From an uncultured Oscillospiraceae bacterium (GTDB lineage: Bacteria; Bacillota; Clostridia; Oscillospirales; Oscillospiraceae): DNA of 11,047 nucleotides. The stretch lies in assembly GCA_934589225.1 (NCBI GenBank), contig CAKTNS010000062.1:1-11047 (forward strand). The letters run 5' to 3'. Position numbers and translations under genes: made by a program. The notes beneath the pieces were generated by a model. The model saw only the letters and a program-made list of their open reading frames with translations. It made no database searches and had not been told where the DNA came from. This document shows, in pieces, positions 1-7,442 of the stretch (position 1 is its first letter; the number at the start of each line of letters is the position of its first letter).

Positions 1-273
1 CACCTCGTCATCAGAAATAGAATTCAAAAACTTGCTGTCCAGGCTCCCGGTAGGAATCAAATCCACAGGGATTCCCAGCGCATCTTCTAGGTCAGCGGCT
101 AGGCCGCCAAGCTGCAAGCCGCGGATGGCTCCTTTATCAATGCGCAGATCAATGTCGCTGTCCTTGCCAGCATCCCCTCTGGCGTAGGAGCCGAACAGAT
201 AAATCCGGTCTGCTCCATATTGGGCCGCCAGGGCCGCAACGATTTCCTTGATTTCATCCACAGTATATCGCAT
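1..273 (-). CDS. MntA-like minimal nucleotidyltransferase, C-terminus beyond the left edge
   Basis: This is the first 91 codons of a nucleotidyltransferase-fold protein whose stop lies outside the window. Translation from the ATG at 271-273 gives the family signature GSYARG at residues 28-33, then SDIDL with the metal-binding pair D40 and D42. A likely third carboxylate is D71 in PVDLIP. This is the pol-beta-like active site of small MNT proteins. The start is supported by AAGGAGG at 281-287, seven bases upstream, and by a sigma70-type promoter at 306-334. Known members of this family (MntA) act as antitoxins that AMPylate a partner HEPN toxin (HepT, DUF86). Such a partner would be expected directly downstream, beyond the left edge, and cannot be checked here. 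The fold call is confident; the antitoxin role is inferred from family. Confidence 0.85.
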   Translation of the reverse strand, partial: MRYTVDEIKEIVAALAAQYGADRIYLFGSYARGDAGKDSDIDLRIDKGAIRGLQLGGLAADLEDALGIPVDLIPTGSLDSKFLNSISDDEV

Positions 274-280
274 ATCCGTT

Positions 281-287
281 CCTCCTT
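281..287 (-). promoter_or_regulatory. Ribosome binding site of the MNT gene
   Basis: The minus strand reads AAGGAGG seven bases before the ATG at 271-273. It is near-ideal and fixes the start of the nucleotidyltransferase gene. Confidence 0.8.
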
Positions 288-305
288 ACCATGTATTCTA
301 CTACT

Positions 306-334
306 ATTTTACCATGATTATGCGAAAACGGCAA
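306..334 (-). promoter_or_regulatory. Sigma70-type promoter for the MNT gene
   Basis: On the minus strand TTGCCG (329-334) and TAAAAT (306-311) are separated by exactly 17 bases. Transcription would start near 299, giving a leader of about 25 bases before the ATG at 273. This suggests that the nucleotidyltransferase gene is transcribed separately from the restriction operon upstream. Confidence 0.55.
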
Positions 335-580
335 CGACTATTTACAGGCATTGTAAAGCGGGTGTGTGACTCAAACCGCATCGTCATCTCCAGGGAAATC
401 CACTGTCCCTCCGTATCCGTACTGATATTCCGTTGCAGATTTTATTGACGCAGTGGGAGAAATGCTGTTTTTCTATGTTGGATTTGGTGAAAAGCTGGCG
501 GTGGTAGTTGTACATAGTGACGGTGAAATGCTTCGGATGTAAGATAGTTTGTGAAAGGTGAAAAGGCAGGAAAACCTTGA
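335..580. other. Intergenic stretch between the metallopeptidase and MNT genes, possible coding debris
   Basis: No intact gene is recognised. On the plus strand an open frame at 426-542 has protein-like composition and ends in HSDGEMLRM and a stop, but it lacks a start codon preceded by a ribosome binding site. On the minus strand another short open frame lies across roughly 307-445. Either could be remnant coding sequence. I see no convincing rho-independent terminator after the metallopeptidase stop at 581; the only symmetry is a weak AAGG/CCTT pairing near 563-578 without a T-run. Confidence 0.35.
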
Positions 581-1294
581 TTACTCATGTTGGCTTGGTA
601 GATAGTCAAGGGTGCTATCATTCAGTCGGCGTCTATGATCTCTCCAATATGGCATATATTGGTCTAAGATCGCCGTGAATTCGGGGCCATGGTTATGCAC
701 TTTCAGGTGCGCAAGTTCATGTAAGATTACATACTCTAAACATTCAATCGGCTTTTTTGCTAATTGAATGTTTAGCCAAATTTTCTTACTGGTTGGGTTA
801 CAGGTTCCCCATTTGGTCGTCATATATTTGCTTTGCCAACTACTGCAGTAAAGCCCCGTAGTTTTTTCCCACTTGGGAAGATATTTCGCCACTTCCTGTT
901 TCAAAAGGCTGCGGTACCATTCATTTACGAAGCTTCCTCTCTGCTTGGGACTGCTTTCTTTTCTAACCGTCAGAATAGCCTTATCACCTGAAAGTATGAG
1001 GGCATTGCCTTTGTAGCTGTATTCCACTTGAAGAAAGTACTGCTTGCCCCAAACGTATAATGTTTCTCCGGACACATACTGCCGCTCACTTTGACGCGGC
1101 TGCTGTTGAAACTTCTCCTGTTGTTTTTTGATCCAGCCGAGCTTTGTCCGGACAAACATCGTAATTGCTTCATCCGTCAGTTGCGTAGGCGCTGATACAC
1201 GAACCCTGCCATCCGGTGGAAGCACAGCGAGATGCATATTTTTAATGTTTTTTCTGATAACTTCCACAGAAATATTGGAAACAACTACTTGCAT
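581..1294 (-). CDS. YgjP/SprT-type zinc metallopeptidase (DUF45, M48-like)
   Basis: The 237-residue protein matches the YgjP (DUF45) family. The C-terminal half carries HELAH at residues 192-196, and H202 completes HExxHxxxxxH, the zinc site of SprT/WLM-type gluzincins. Typical family context surrounds it: KWGTC at 161-165 and HGPEF at 202-206. No signal peptide or membrane segment is seen, so it should be cytoplasmic. The start ATG overlaps the hsdR stop by one base (TGATG) and a GAGGAA sequence lies just upstream, so the gene is probably translationally coupled to hsdR. Genes of this family often follow type I hsdR genes, but their role there is unsettled. E. coli YgjP has been linked to nucleotide (UTP) hydrolysis, to my recollection, so peptidase activity should not be assumed. 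Fold and zinc site are confident; substrate is unknown. Confidence 0.85.
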   Translation of the reverse strand: MQVVVSNISVEVIRKNIKNMHLAVLPPDGRVRVSAPTQLTDEAITMFVRTKLGWIKKQQEKFQQQPRQSERQYVSGETLYVWGKQYFLQVEYSYKGNALILSGDKAILTVRKESSPKQRGSFVNEWYRSLLKQEVAKYLPKWEKTTGLYCSSWQSKYMTTKWGTCNPTSKKIWLNIQLAKKPIECLEYVILHELAHLKVHNHGPEFTAILDQYMPYWRDHRRRLNDSTLDYLPSQHE

Positions 1295-4200
1295 CAGTAT
1301 TCCTCTTGTTCCACAACAATTTGATAAATCCGTTCCACTTCGCTATCGTCATTCAAAAGTTGATAGAGTGCTCGTTTGATTTTATTTGCCTTAACCGGAT
1401 TGTTTCGGAAACCATCGAGCCGAGCCTTGACAATGGCTTTGTGCAGCTTCAAGGCGGTTTCCTCATCTTCTCCGCAATTATCATAGAGCGCCCGCAGTGC
1501 GCCATTGGAACGAATGCTTTCAGGGTATTTTGTGTTCTCCTCGGGCTTTGCGACATTTTTCGCCAGTTCCATGTATGTGTCCAGCAACTGCCCGTAGGCA
1601 ATCACTCCACGGCGGCGGTCAAGTATCAGCTGCTCCAGGATTTCAGACATTTTTGCGTAATATGCAGGGTTGATGACCATTCGTTCAACAACCTTTTTGC
1701 GGATGTTGTTCTCAATGGTTTCTGCTGCACTTTCCTGTTCGCCTTTCTGCTCGCTCTTCAGCTTATCTTCCTGCGAGATGATGAAATCGAGCAGTGTAAA
1801 GTCGTCCATGCTGCCGATTTTTTGCGACTCGCTGGCTGAGATGTAGTTGTCAATCAGATACCGCATCCCCGGTTCATAGGCTTTCAGATCAATAAAATCG
1901 CCGCTGGCCCTACCAATCGTGTCACGCAGGTTCACATAAAACGCAACCCTGTCGTCCAGTGTGCTTTGCTCGGAAAGGGTATACCCTAAATCCGTCATAC
2001 GAGGCTTTAACTCCGCAAAAGCGCGAATCAAACGCCCGACGAGTTTGTAGAGTTTCTCGCGAATGCGGGCAAAGGCTTCGTCCTGATTTTCATTGCGACC
2101 ACTTTCACCACAGAAATAGTGGATATAGTCGAGTTCTTCTCTTGGCGGTTCAACGCCCTCGCAAAGCTCGTCCAATTCTTCCAGGGTATCAACGAAATAC
2201 TTTTTCGCTTCTGTAGCTCTATCTTTCAAAAGTCCATCGACATCCTCGGCATCATAGCTTTCAAAGGCACCGGAAGTATACTTGTTCATGGCATCCGCCA
2301 AGTCTCCAAACAGTTCCTTGTAATCCACAATATAGCCAAAGTCTTTGCTCTCGCCATCCAGGCGATTGACTCGACAGATCGCCTGGAACAGGCCATGGTC
2401 ATGCATCGCCTTGTCAATATAGAGGTAGGTACAGCTGGGAGCATCGAAACCGGTAAGTAGCTTATCAACCACAATCAGCAGTTTCATGTTTGCAGGTTCA
2501 TCCACAAACTTGCGTTTTGCTTCCGCTTCAAAGGCTTCTACTTTTTTGGCAATCTGCGATTTGTCCTCCGACGGGTCAATGCCGATCATTTTCAGATAAA
2601 TGCTGTATTTTTCAAATGTTTCAGTTTCTTCCTCGTCGCTGACAGTATCCGTCCTTAAATCACCGGCTTGCGGCGTATAAGAAGAAATGATTGCACATTT
2701 CCGGAAACCCTTGCTTTGGAAGATTTCATAGTATCGGCAAGCCGAATACACAGAACCGGCTACAAGGATCGCATTTCCGTTTCCATCCATTAGCCGTGCC
2801 TTGGTGGCAAAATCAAAAATGATATCATTGGCGATTTGCTCCAACCGGGAGCGAGAGGAAAAAATCTTTTGCAGGTTTCCCCAATACGCTTTGAGTTTTG
2901 CTTTTGCTCTGGGGGCCAGACCAACGGTTTTTGCCTCAAACCATGCGTCAATCCTGTCCTGAGAGGTCATGCTCTGGGGCACATCTCTGGCCTCGTACCG
3001 CAGATCCAGCACAACGCCATCTCGAACACCTTCATTGAACTTGTAGGTATGGATGTATCCGCCGAAGGTTTCAAGACTGGTCTTTTTGTCCTTCTTCAGA
3101 AGCGGCGTTCCCGTGAAACCGATAAAGATCGCATTGGGGAGGATTGCCTTCATGGCCTCATGGAGCTTGCCGGACTGAGTGCGGTGGCACTCATCCACAA
3201 AAACTACGATATCACCCTTGGCGGAAAAATCCTTGGGCAAAGCGTTTTTCAGATCTTCGATGTATTTTTCGTAATCTGTTTCCGAGCTGTCGCTGCCGCG
3301 CTTTCCGAATTTATGAATCAATGAGCACAGAAGACGGTCATCGAAAGCGTTCAGGCGTTCAAGCAAATCTTTTCCACTCTTAGTGCGGACGATATTTTCT
3401 TCTACGCCCTTGTAATTCTTTTCGATTTGTTCATCCAATTCCTCGCGGTCGGTAACGACCAAGACACGCGCATTGGGATTGTTCTCCAAAATCCACTTAG
3501 AGAACCACACCATCGTCAGACTCTTGCCACTGCCCTGGGTATGCCAGACGATGCCGCCGCACTTCTTGTCCGTCAAACGGTGCTGCGCCCGTTTAATGGC
3601 ATAGTACTGATTATAGCGGCAGACCTTTTTGATGCCCTTATCAAAGATTACAAAGTTGTGGATCAGATCAAGAAAACGCTTTTTGTAAAACAGCGAAAAA
3701 AGCTGTTTTTCCAACTTTCCAGGAATCCCCTCGCAATATTCCTCAACCTCGATATCCACAATATCGCGTTCCGGCTGATGCTCAATAAAGCCGTCGTCTT
3801 TCCACTCCAGATAGTGCTTCTCCGGAGTAAACAGCGTACCATAGCGCAAGCCCTCGCTGTCGTTCCCGGCCATGCAGAACTGAATGGTCGTAAAGAAATC
3901 TTCGATGAAGTTCGATTTCTGGTTGGTCAGATTCTGACGGATGCCGTTGGACACGGACACACTACTCTTTTTCAGTTCGATCACCGCAACTGCAATACCA
4001 TTCACATAGATAACAACATCCGGACGCTTGGTGTTGCCGCCTACAACAGTCACTTCCTCCGCAATGTAAAAATCATTTTTGCCCACATCCTCAAAATCGA
4101 TAAAATACACCGTTCTGGGAGGCTGATCAGCAGCTTCTTTGACCTTTGCGCCGTATTTCAGCAGAGAGTATACTTCCTTATTGGCATGGTATAAGCCCTG

Positions 4201-4419
4201 CTGCAGGTTGGTGGATGTCTTCACCAAGGCATCGACGGCATTGGCCGCAAGCTTTTCAGAGTAGCCCTGTTTCAGCAGCCAGTCATGCAGCTGCTCCTGC
4301 ATGATGTTGCTGTTTTCGCTGTCATGCAAGCTGCCCAGGTATGTATAGTGCAGGTTCTTCTGAAAGAACTTGACTACGCGGGTTTGCGTTTTTCGTTCGC
4401 TGTCGTTTATACACTGCAT
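1294..4419 (-). CDS. hsdR: Type I restriction enzyme subunit R (HsdR)
   Basis: The 1041-residue motor and nuclease subunit of a type I restriction-modification system. The N-terminal nuclease domain has the PD-ExK elements PD133-134 and E148-L-K150 (in VAVIELKKS). The superfamily 2 helicase motor follows: Walker A HTQGSGKS at 293-300, DECH at 409-412, TGTP at 436-439, LLTGFDAP at 654-661 and QAICRVNR at 679-686. The remaining C-terminal part is helical and probably docks on HsdM/HsdS. Length is normal for the family and no frameshift or missing key residue is visible, so it should be active. With HsdM and HsdS it would translocate DNA with ATP and cut away from unmodified target sites. It starts three bases after the stop of the HEPN gene, with AAAGGGAA as a modest ribosome binding site, and overlaps the metallopeptidase start by one base. 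Confidence 0.97.
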   Translation of the reverse strand: MQCINDSERKTQTRVVKFFQKNLHYTYLGSLHDSENSNIMQEQLHDWLLKQGYSEKLAANAVDALVKTSTNLQQGLYHANKEVYSLLKYGAKVKEAADQPPRTVYFIDFEDVGKNDFYIAEEVTVVGGNTKRPDVVIYVNGIAVAVIELKKSSVSVSNGIRQNLTNQKSNFIEDFFTTIQFCMAGNDSEGLRYGTLFTPEKHYLEWKDDGFIEHQPERDIVDIEVEEYCEGIPGKLEKQLFSLFYKKRFLDLIHNFVIFDKGIKKVCRYNQYYAIKRAQHRLTDKKCGGIVWHTQGSGKSLTMVWFSKWILENNPNARVLVVTDREELDEQIEKNYKGVEENIVRTKSGKDLLERLNAFDDRLLCSLIHKFGKRGSDSSETDYEKYIEDLKNALPKDFSAKGDIVVFVDECHRTQSGKLHEAMKAILPNAIFIGFTGTPLLKKDKKTSLETFGGYIHTYKFNEGVRDGVVLDLRYEARDVPQSMTSQDRIDAWFEAKTVGLAPRAKAKLKAYWGNLQKIFSSRSRLEQIANDIIFDFATKARLMDGNGNAILVAGSVYSACRYYEIFQSKGFRKCAIISSYTPQAGDLRTDTVSDEEETETFEKYSIYLKMIGIDPSEDKSQIAKKVEAFEAEAKRKFVDEPANMKLLIVVDKLLTGFDAPSCTYLYIDKAMHDHGLFQAICRVNRLDGESKDFGYIVDYKELFGDLADAMNKYTSGAFESYDAEDVDGLLKDRATEAKKYFVDTLEELDELCEGVEPPREELDYIHYFCGESGRNENQDEAFARIREKLYKLVGRLIRAFAELKPRMTDLGYTLSEQSTLDDRVAFYVNLRDTIGRASGDFIDLKAYEPGMRYLIDNYISASESQKIGSMDDFTLLDFIISQEDKLKSEQKGEQESAAETIENNIRKKVVERMVINPAYYAKMSEILEQLILDRRRGVIAYGQLLDTYMELAKNVAKPEENTKYPESIRSNGALRALYDNCGEDEETALKLHKAIVKARLDGFRNNPVKANKIKRALYQLLNDDSEVERIYQIVVEQEEY

Positions 4420-4422
4420 ATA

Positions 4423-6162
4423 TTATTCCCTTTCACTGCAAAAAACAGTGCTGACAAATTCCTTGTCATTCAGTGCGGTATGCTTCCGGCTTAAGAGATC
4501 AAGTGTGTTTTTTTCTTGTACACGTGCCGCTGAGAAAATTGCTTTAGGGTTGCTCATACCGCCTTTAGCCTGTAAAATCATAAAGTCCAGCATACTATCG
4601 ACATAAAAATGGAGGTTCTCAATAATATTGCTAATATATGGGAGATGACTTCCGTCATGGACAATCATGCATCTATTTCGATATATCCGCATAACCTGCC
4701 AACGCACCCTTCTTGAATGCCGCCTCATGTTTTCTTTCATCGTTTCAGGATTAGACAGTATTTGCGAATATTTGTTTATTTTGAAGACTTCGAGGGGATA
4801 AGTAGACAATTCGGCTTTAATTCCTTCTTGCAATGTAGTGTTATCTTTCAAAATGAACGCAAGCTTTTCTTCTCTACTGTTACCTCTTTGTTCGCTTGCG
4901 ACTTTAGTAATGACACTCGTAGTTAGTGATATCTGCTTGTAAAGTGTATGTATTATTCTGGCATGGTATTGATTACACAAAATAGAACTGACGGCATTTG
5001 TAATATAATTAACCCTACTCATTGTATCCTGACTTGTTTCGATTAGTATCTCAAAAATTGTCCACATCATCAGTAATTGTGTTTCTGGATTTCTGCTGTT
5101 GATAGCAATATTGTGTAGCTCAAATGCTCCCATAAGCGAGCCTGATAAATTGGAAGAAAGTGTCACACGGAGCCCATCCATACGATCACCTTTCCTTTTA
5201 CTCTGATGTTTCCTCATCAGGTTAGGAGAACTGTTGACTTTGCGAAAGTGTGTCTGATTTTCTTGCTTAACTAAAGCAGCGTCCAGTACAGTCATTTCTT
5301 CGCTATGAACGAAAGAATTATACATACCTAAAAAAATTGCTATAGCCTTCTTGGCGTTACTTACTGCCGACACGGGGTCATACTCTTCCATTATCGTCTC
5401 AGCAACATATTCTGCGCCTATTCTTTTGGTTTCATCGGCAGTTGCAACACGCAATGATTTACTAATGCCGTTCAATTCCTCATAGGCGATTTTTGAAATT
5501 CCGAGAACAACTGTATATTTTTTCACAGATGGACGAAGAGATTGCAAAAAATCGACAATGTATTGTATATCATCTGCCGGAGTGATTGCAGAAAACAACT
5601 TATCTAATGTTTCATTATAAATATGAGTTTTGCTTATTCCAATATTTACAAGTTCACAGAGAAACTCGCGTGTACAAAAATACAACGTTTCTTGTTCTTC
5701 ATATCCGTATGCTTGACCTTTCAAAAGCGTGGCTATTTCTAATAGTAATAAAGAACAATAACTATTTTTTCCGTCAAGACGGTCATTAATATATGCAACA
5801 CAGTCGCTATAATATTCTGAGCGTTTTGCATCGTCCAGATTTTTGTCTTTGAAAGCATCTTGATACTCTCCATTCTTTCCTCGGAAAGAAAGCATGCTAA
5901 GGCCTATGCCTTCTGGCAACCATGGAGAAGTTGCCAAAATATTTTCAAATTCTTCGTTAAGTGGAATCATGTTTCCAACTTTCATGGTTCCTTCTTTCAC
6001 AAGATCATACGTCGAAAGGTAGTCTTTACAAAAAAAGTGTAGGTTTAAAGATGGAATTTTGTTGGAATCAAATGCATAATCAAAAAGCGATTCCTTAATT
6101 ACATCGGCGACAAATTGAGCACGTTCTCCTGTTTGCGGGTTATTCCAGTTCACATGTGCCAC
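4423..6162 (-). CDS. HEPN-domain protein (Apea-like), putative RNase, inserted between hsdS and hsdR
   Basis: A 579-residue, largely helical protein that I do not recognise as a named family over its full length. The last third looks like an Apea-like HEPN domain, roughly residues 335-530. A helix with LLMMWTIFEILIET (363-376) resembles the family's W..LE.L helix. Near the end MRIYRNRCMIVHDG (491-504) carries the catalytic R-x4-6-H motif, most likely R497 with H502, and R495 as an alternative. Known HEPN proteins with this motif are metal-independent RNases. Residues 1-330 have no motif I can assign and show no Walker A or ABC-ATPase signature. The start is GTG at 6160-6162, preceded by AAAGGAG at eight bases. 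The gene lies 17 bases after hsdS and 3 bases before hsdR, the operon position of the anticodon nuclease prrC in E. coli. It is visibly more AT-rich than hsdM: 21 of 60 G/C at 5461-5520 against 35 of 60 at 8881-8940. HEPN is likely; RNase activity and a defence role are inferred. Confidence 0.75.
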   Translation of the reverse strand: MAHVNWNNPQTGERAQFVADVIKESLFDYAFDSNKIPSLNLHFFCKDYLSTYDLVKEGTMKVGNMIPLNEEFENILATSPWLPEGIGLSMLSFRGKNGEYQDAFKDKNLDDAKRSEYYSDCVAYINDRLDGKNSYCSLLLLEIATLLKGQAYGYEEQETLYFCTREFLCELVNIGISKTHIYNETLDKLFSAITPADDIQYIVDFLQSLRPSVKKYTVVLGISKIAYEELNGISKSLRVATADETKRIGAEYVAETIMEEYDPVSAVSNAKKAIAIFLGMYNSFVHSEEMTVLDAALVKQENQTHFRKVNSSPNLMRKHQSKRKGDRMDGLRVTLSSNLSGSLMGAFELHNIAINSRNPETQLLMMWTIFEILIETSQDTMSRVNYITNAVSSILCNQYHARIIHTLYKQISLTTSVITKVASEQRGNSREEKLAFILKDNTTLQEGIKAELSTYPLEVFKINKYSQILSNPETMKENMRRHSRRVRWQVMRIYRNRCMIVHDGSHLPYISNIIENLHFYVDSMLDFMILQAKGGMSNPKAIFSAARVQEKNTLDLLSRKHTALNDKEFVSTVFCSERE

Positions 6163-6167
6163 TGTGC

Positions 6168-6177
6168 ATACTCCTTT
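6168..6177 (-). promoter_or_regulatory. Ribosome binding site deciding a GTG start for the HEPN gene
   Basis: AAAGGAG on the minus strand lies eight bases before GTG at 6160-6162. The nearby ATG codons are either out of frame or too far from this site to be the start, so GTG is the best initiation codon. Confidence 0.65.
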
Positions 6178-6179
6178 CG

Positions 6180-7442
6180 TTATGTAATCCTAATTTTTCC
6201 TGTCAACAACTGCTGCATCATGCCTTGTTTAACCTGACGGTATTTTATTAATTTTTTCCCTAACGTTACGATTTCATTGTCCATGTTAGTTAAAATATCT
6301 GCTATAGCTTTTTGTTCTTTTAAATCACTGGGCATTCGAAATTCGTAGGACGCATATTCTTCTCCGTTTATTCCAGGCTGACCACTTCTCATAGAAGTCT
6401 GTGCTACCCATTTCCAGTAATCATAGGTATGAAACACGCTGAAAATAAATCTACTGTCAGCTTTTTGTGGATCAATGCTCATTTTTATCAGAAAACCTGC
6501 GTACACTAATCTACCGTCGTGCTCATCGTAAATATAAGATTTTCCCACACTTGCTCCTGTTCGAGCTAACACAATATCATTGGTTTTTAACAAAAAAGGT
6601 TCTACATTTTCTGCGCTTACAGAAGCTTGAGCGTCTTTACAATACCTCCCATCTTCAGAAATATCGGTAATTCTAATGTACCTTGGTAGAAAGCCATTAA
6701 AATCAACAGCAGGGGCATTAATTCCATAGGAAGGTTTCTCAATTATACATGATCCGATATTGCTTTTGATCCAATCACCAGAGAACCCCGGCAGGCGTTT
6801 CTTACCGGTCAGCAGTTCCTGCATGGTGCCTTGTTTGATGGCTTTCTTCTTAGCAATAATTGCTTCGAGGTTAGTAATAAGATCGGTAATAGCTGCCAAG
6901 ACTATGCTGATGTTCTTTTGTTCTGGCATAGGAGGAATAGGGAAAGGGGTATTACGGAAGACATCCATTCCTACCAGATTTTTCATGGCTCCACCCTGTG
7001 TATCATCCACGATTCTTCTGGTAAAAGAATCACAAGAAAAGTACAAATAAAAATACTGGGGGTTAACTACAGCATCATTAATTGTTAGCTTAAGCAATGC
7101 TTGGTTAATTATACCTTTGGGTGCATTTATCGGAATCTGAAAAATCATCCCGATTGTTCCGGAGCAGCTTACAATGAAATCTCCCTCCTGGACAGAAAAG
7201 CGCAACATTTTATTGTATTTTGCTGCATCTATATAATAAGAGCCTCGAGTTACCGTCTTATATATAGCGTTACCTTGCTCGTAAACTTTATAACCCTCAG
7301 CAACAAAAATTTCTTTTTTTAGTGCACCACCAAAGGGACCACGTACAATTCCGTTTTGAACACATAAATTTTGGAGCGAGATAACTTGCCATGTATTTGG
7401 AATTATACCAACCTCCGTCTGCTTATATCCCTTCTTTACCAT
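6180..7442 (-). CDS. hsdS: Type I restriction-modification specificity subunit (HsdS)
   Basis: This 420-residue protein selects the DNA target for both methylation and cleavage. It begins with the common HsdS start KGYKQTEVGIIP. The first target-recognition domain spans about 10-170. A central conserved helix region follows (PPMPEQKNISIVLAAI to KQGTMQELLTGKKRLPGF, about 170-220), then the second recognition domain at about 224-370. A second conserved helix region closes the protein (PSDLKEQKAIADILTNM to KQGMMQQLLTGKIRI). The two halves are therefore the usual two-fold repeat, one half per half-site of a bipartite target. The target sequence cannot be read from the protein. The ATG lies inside the last codons of hsdM, a 7-base overlap, with AAGGA upstream. 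The recognition domains look AT-richer than the conserved helices, as expected if they were exchanged by recombination. No second or partial hsdS and no invertase are in the window, so phase variation is not indicated. Confidence 0.95.
   Translation of the reverse strand: MVKKGYKQTEVGIIPNTWQVISLQNLCVQNGIVRGPFGGALKKEIFVAEGYKVYEQGNAIYKTVTRGSYYIDAAKYNKMLRFSVQEGDFIVSCSGTIGMIFQIPINAPKGIINQALLKLTINDAVVNPQYFYLYFSCDSFTRRIVDDTQGGAMKNLVGMDVFRNTPFPIPPMPEQKNISIVLAAITDLITNLEAIIAKKKAIKQGTMQELLTGKKRLPGFSGDWIKSNIGSCIIEKPSYGINAPAVDFNGFLPRYIRITDISEDGRYCKDAQASVSAENVEPFLLKTNDIVLARTGASVGKSYIYDEHDGRLVYAGFLIKMSIDPQKADSRFIFSVFHTYDYWKWVAQTSMRSGQPGINGEEYASYEFRMPSDLKEQKAIADILTNMDNEIVTLGKKLIKYRQVKQGMMQQLLTGKIRIT

Noticed and set aside
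248..448. 66-codon plus-strand frame
   Set aside because: It overlaps the start and promoter of the MNT gene, its sequence looks random and it has no ribosome binding site.
3427..4194. 255-codon open frame on the plus strand
   Set aside because: Antisense to the nuclease and helicase part of hsdR, with no domain features; a codon-bias shadow.
4423..6162. PrrC or RloC anticodon nuclease itself
   Set aside because: The operon position matches prrC, but no Walker A or ABC signature was found in the protein, so it is not a standard PrrC or RloC.
6180..7442. Phase-variable (invertible) hsdS
   Set aside because: The repeats inside hsdS are direct rather than inverted, and there is no second hsdS fragment or invertase gene in the window.
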